A stretch of DNA of 64,000 nt from Aquimarina algiphila (lineage in GTDB: Bacteria > Bacteroidota > Bacteroidia > Flavobacteriales > Flavobacteriaceae): positions 108,501 through 172,500 of the forward strand of contig NZ_VLNR01000001.1 of assembly GCF_007489275.1 (NCBI RefSeq), read 5' to 3'. Shown piece after piece: positions 63,949-64,000 of the stretch. A program made the translations under genes and the position numbers. The notes under the pieces are model-generated. The model did no database searches and was not told where the DNA came from. It saw only the letters and a list, made by a program, of their open reading frames with translations. Each line of letters opens with the position of its first letter. The stretch's first letter is position 1.

Positions 63949-64000
63949 ATGCACAACTTTCAAGCAAATTACGATAAAATACTCAAGGTTTTAAAAGGAT
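63949..64000 (+). CDS. start of an unidentified gene (partial)
   Basis: An ATG frame open to the right edge, MHNFQANYDKILKVLKG. Basic and helical in character; could be the start of a transposase or an unrelated protein. Too short to identify. Confidence 0.4.
   Translation, partial: MHNFQANYDKILKVLKG

Noticed and set aside
63878..63957. Integron attC-like site from the GTTGTGC/GCACAAC pair
   Set aside because: The outer boxes do not fit the RYYYAAC/GTTRRRY rule and the inner boxes are missing.
1..64000. CRISPR arrays, rRNA, tRNA, prophage, restriction or anti-phage gene islands
   Set aside because: Both strands were scanned by eye for regularly spaced repeats, CCA-ended cloverleafs and known defence or phage motifs; none was found. 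PglZ-like sequence in porX belongs to PorX and not to a BREX system.

Overview
The window is a stretch of chromosome from an AT-rich (roughly one third G+C, by eye) member of the Bacteroidetes, almost certainly a marine Flavobacteriaceae. The evidence is several independent lineage markers: a type IX secretion (T9SS) type-B sorting-domain protein next to a PorP/SprF protein, the T9SS regulator PorX, the fused lpxC/fabZ, a bacillithiol-type bshA, bifunctional hisB and hisIE, and promoters of the Bacteroidetes type (TAnnTTTG boxes) instead of E. coli-like -10/-35 boxes. No rRNA, tRNA, CRISPR array or complete insertion sequence was seen. Most of the window is ordinary core metabolism with short accessory patches.

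Layout. 1-3.1 kb: the 5' part of an Lrp/AsnC regulator divergent from a DUF1338 (HglS-like) dioxygenase, an outer-membrane protein and bshA. 3.3-3.6 kb: RNase P RNA (minus strand), then dnaX. 5.6-6.1 kb: a conserved-looking regulatory element and a small Cys-rich peptide gene with a GG-type leader, then miaE. 6.8-12.4 kb: an unusual biosynthetic-looking minus-strand operon (PLP-dependent decarboxylase, acyl carrier protein, AMP-forming ligase, alpha/beta hydrolase, outer-membrane protein), preceded by a palindrome and flanked by an NTF2-like protein and a Crp-family regulator. 13.3-17.5 kb: an outer-membrane barrel and the polyphosphate operon sixA-ppk-ppx. 17.9-20.1 kb: an OmpA-family surface protein. 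20.1-24.2 kb: pdxH, rnz, a thioredoxin-like protein, a small STAS-like protein, pyrB, pyrR. 24.4-26 kb: two secreted proteins of unknown function. 26.1-28 kb: rpsA. 28.1-33.9 kb: OmpA/PD40 protein, SprF-like protein and a T9SS type-B substrate in one operon.

34-42.5 kb is a complete histidine biosynthesis operon on the minus strand, hisG-hisD-hisC-hisB-hisH-[frameshifted four-helix-bundle gene]-hisA-dinB-like-hisF-hisIE. It is preceded by an unannotated histidine leader peptide with four consecutive His codons followed by a strong intrinsic terminator, so the operon is probably controlled by ribosome-mediated attenuation. Three intergenic gaps of this operon carry copies or remnants of one palindromic repeat family. 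42.6-45.1 kb: OmpA and helix-hairpin-helix membrane proteins, and a GNAT/NTF2-like fusion. 45.2-52 kb: prohibitin-like protein, VWA membrane protein, fabG, M16 lipoprotein protease. 52.2-58.4 kb: sucD, an NTF2-like protein, a second LpxD paralogue, efp, lpxA, lpxC/fabZ, lpxD. 58.4-63.6 kb: HD phosphohydrolase, porX, tsaE, alanine dehydrogenase and a small membrane protein. The right edge holds a fragmentary reading frame and the start of another gene.

The best candidates for under-described biology are the decarboxylase/ACP/ligase/hydrolase cassette with its operator-like palindrome, the small leader-bearing peptide, a regulatory element shared by three secreted or small genes (near 5.65, 24.88 and 25.98 kb), and the his leader attenuator.
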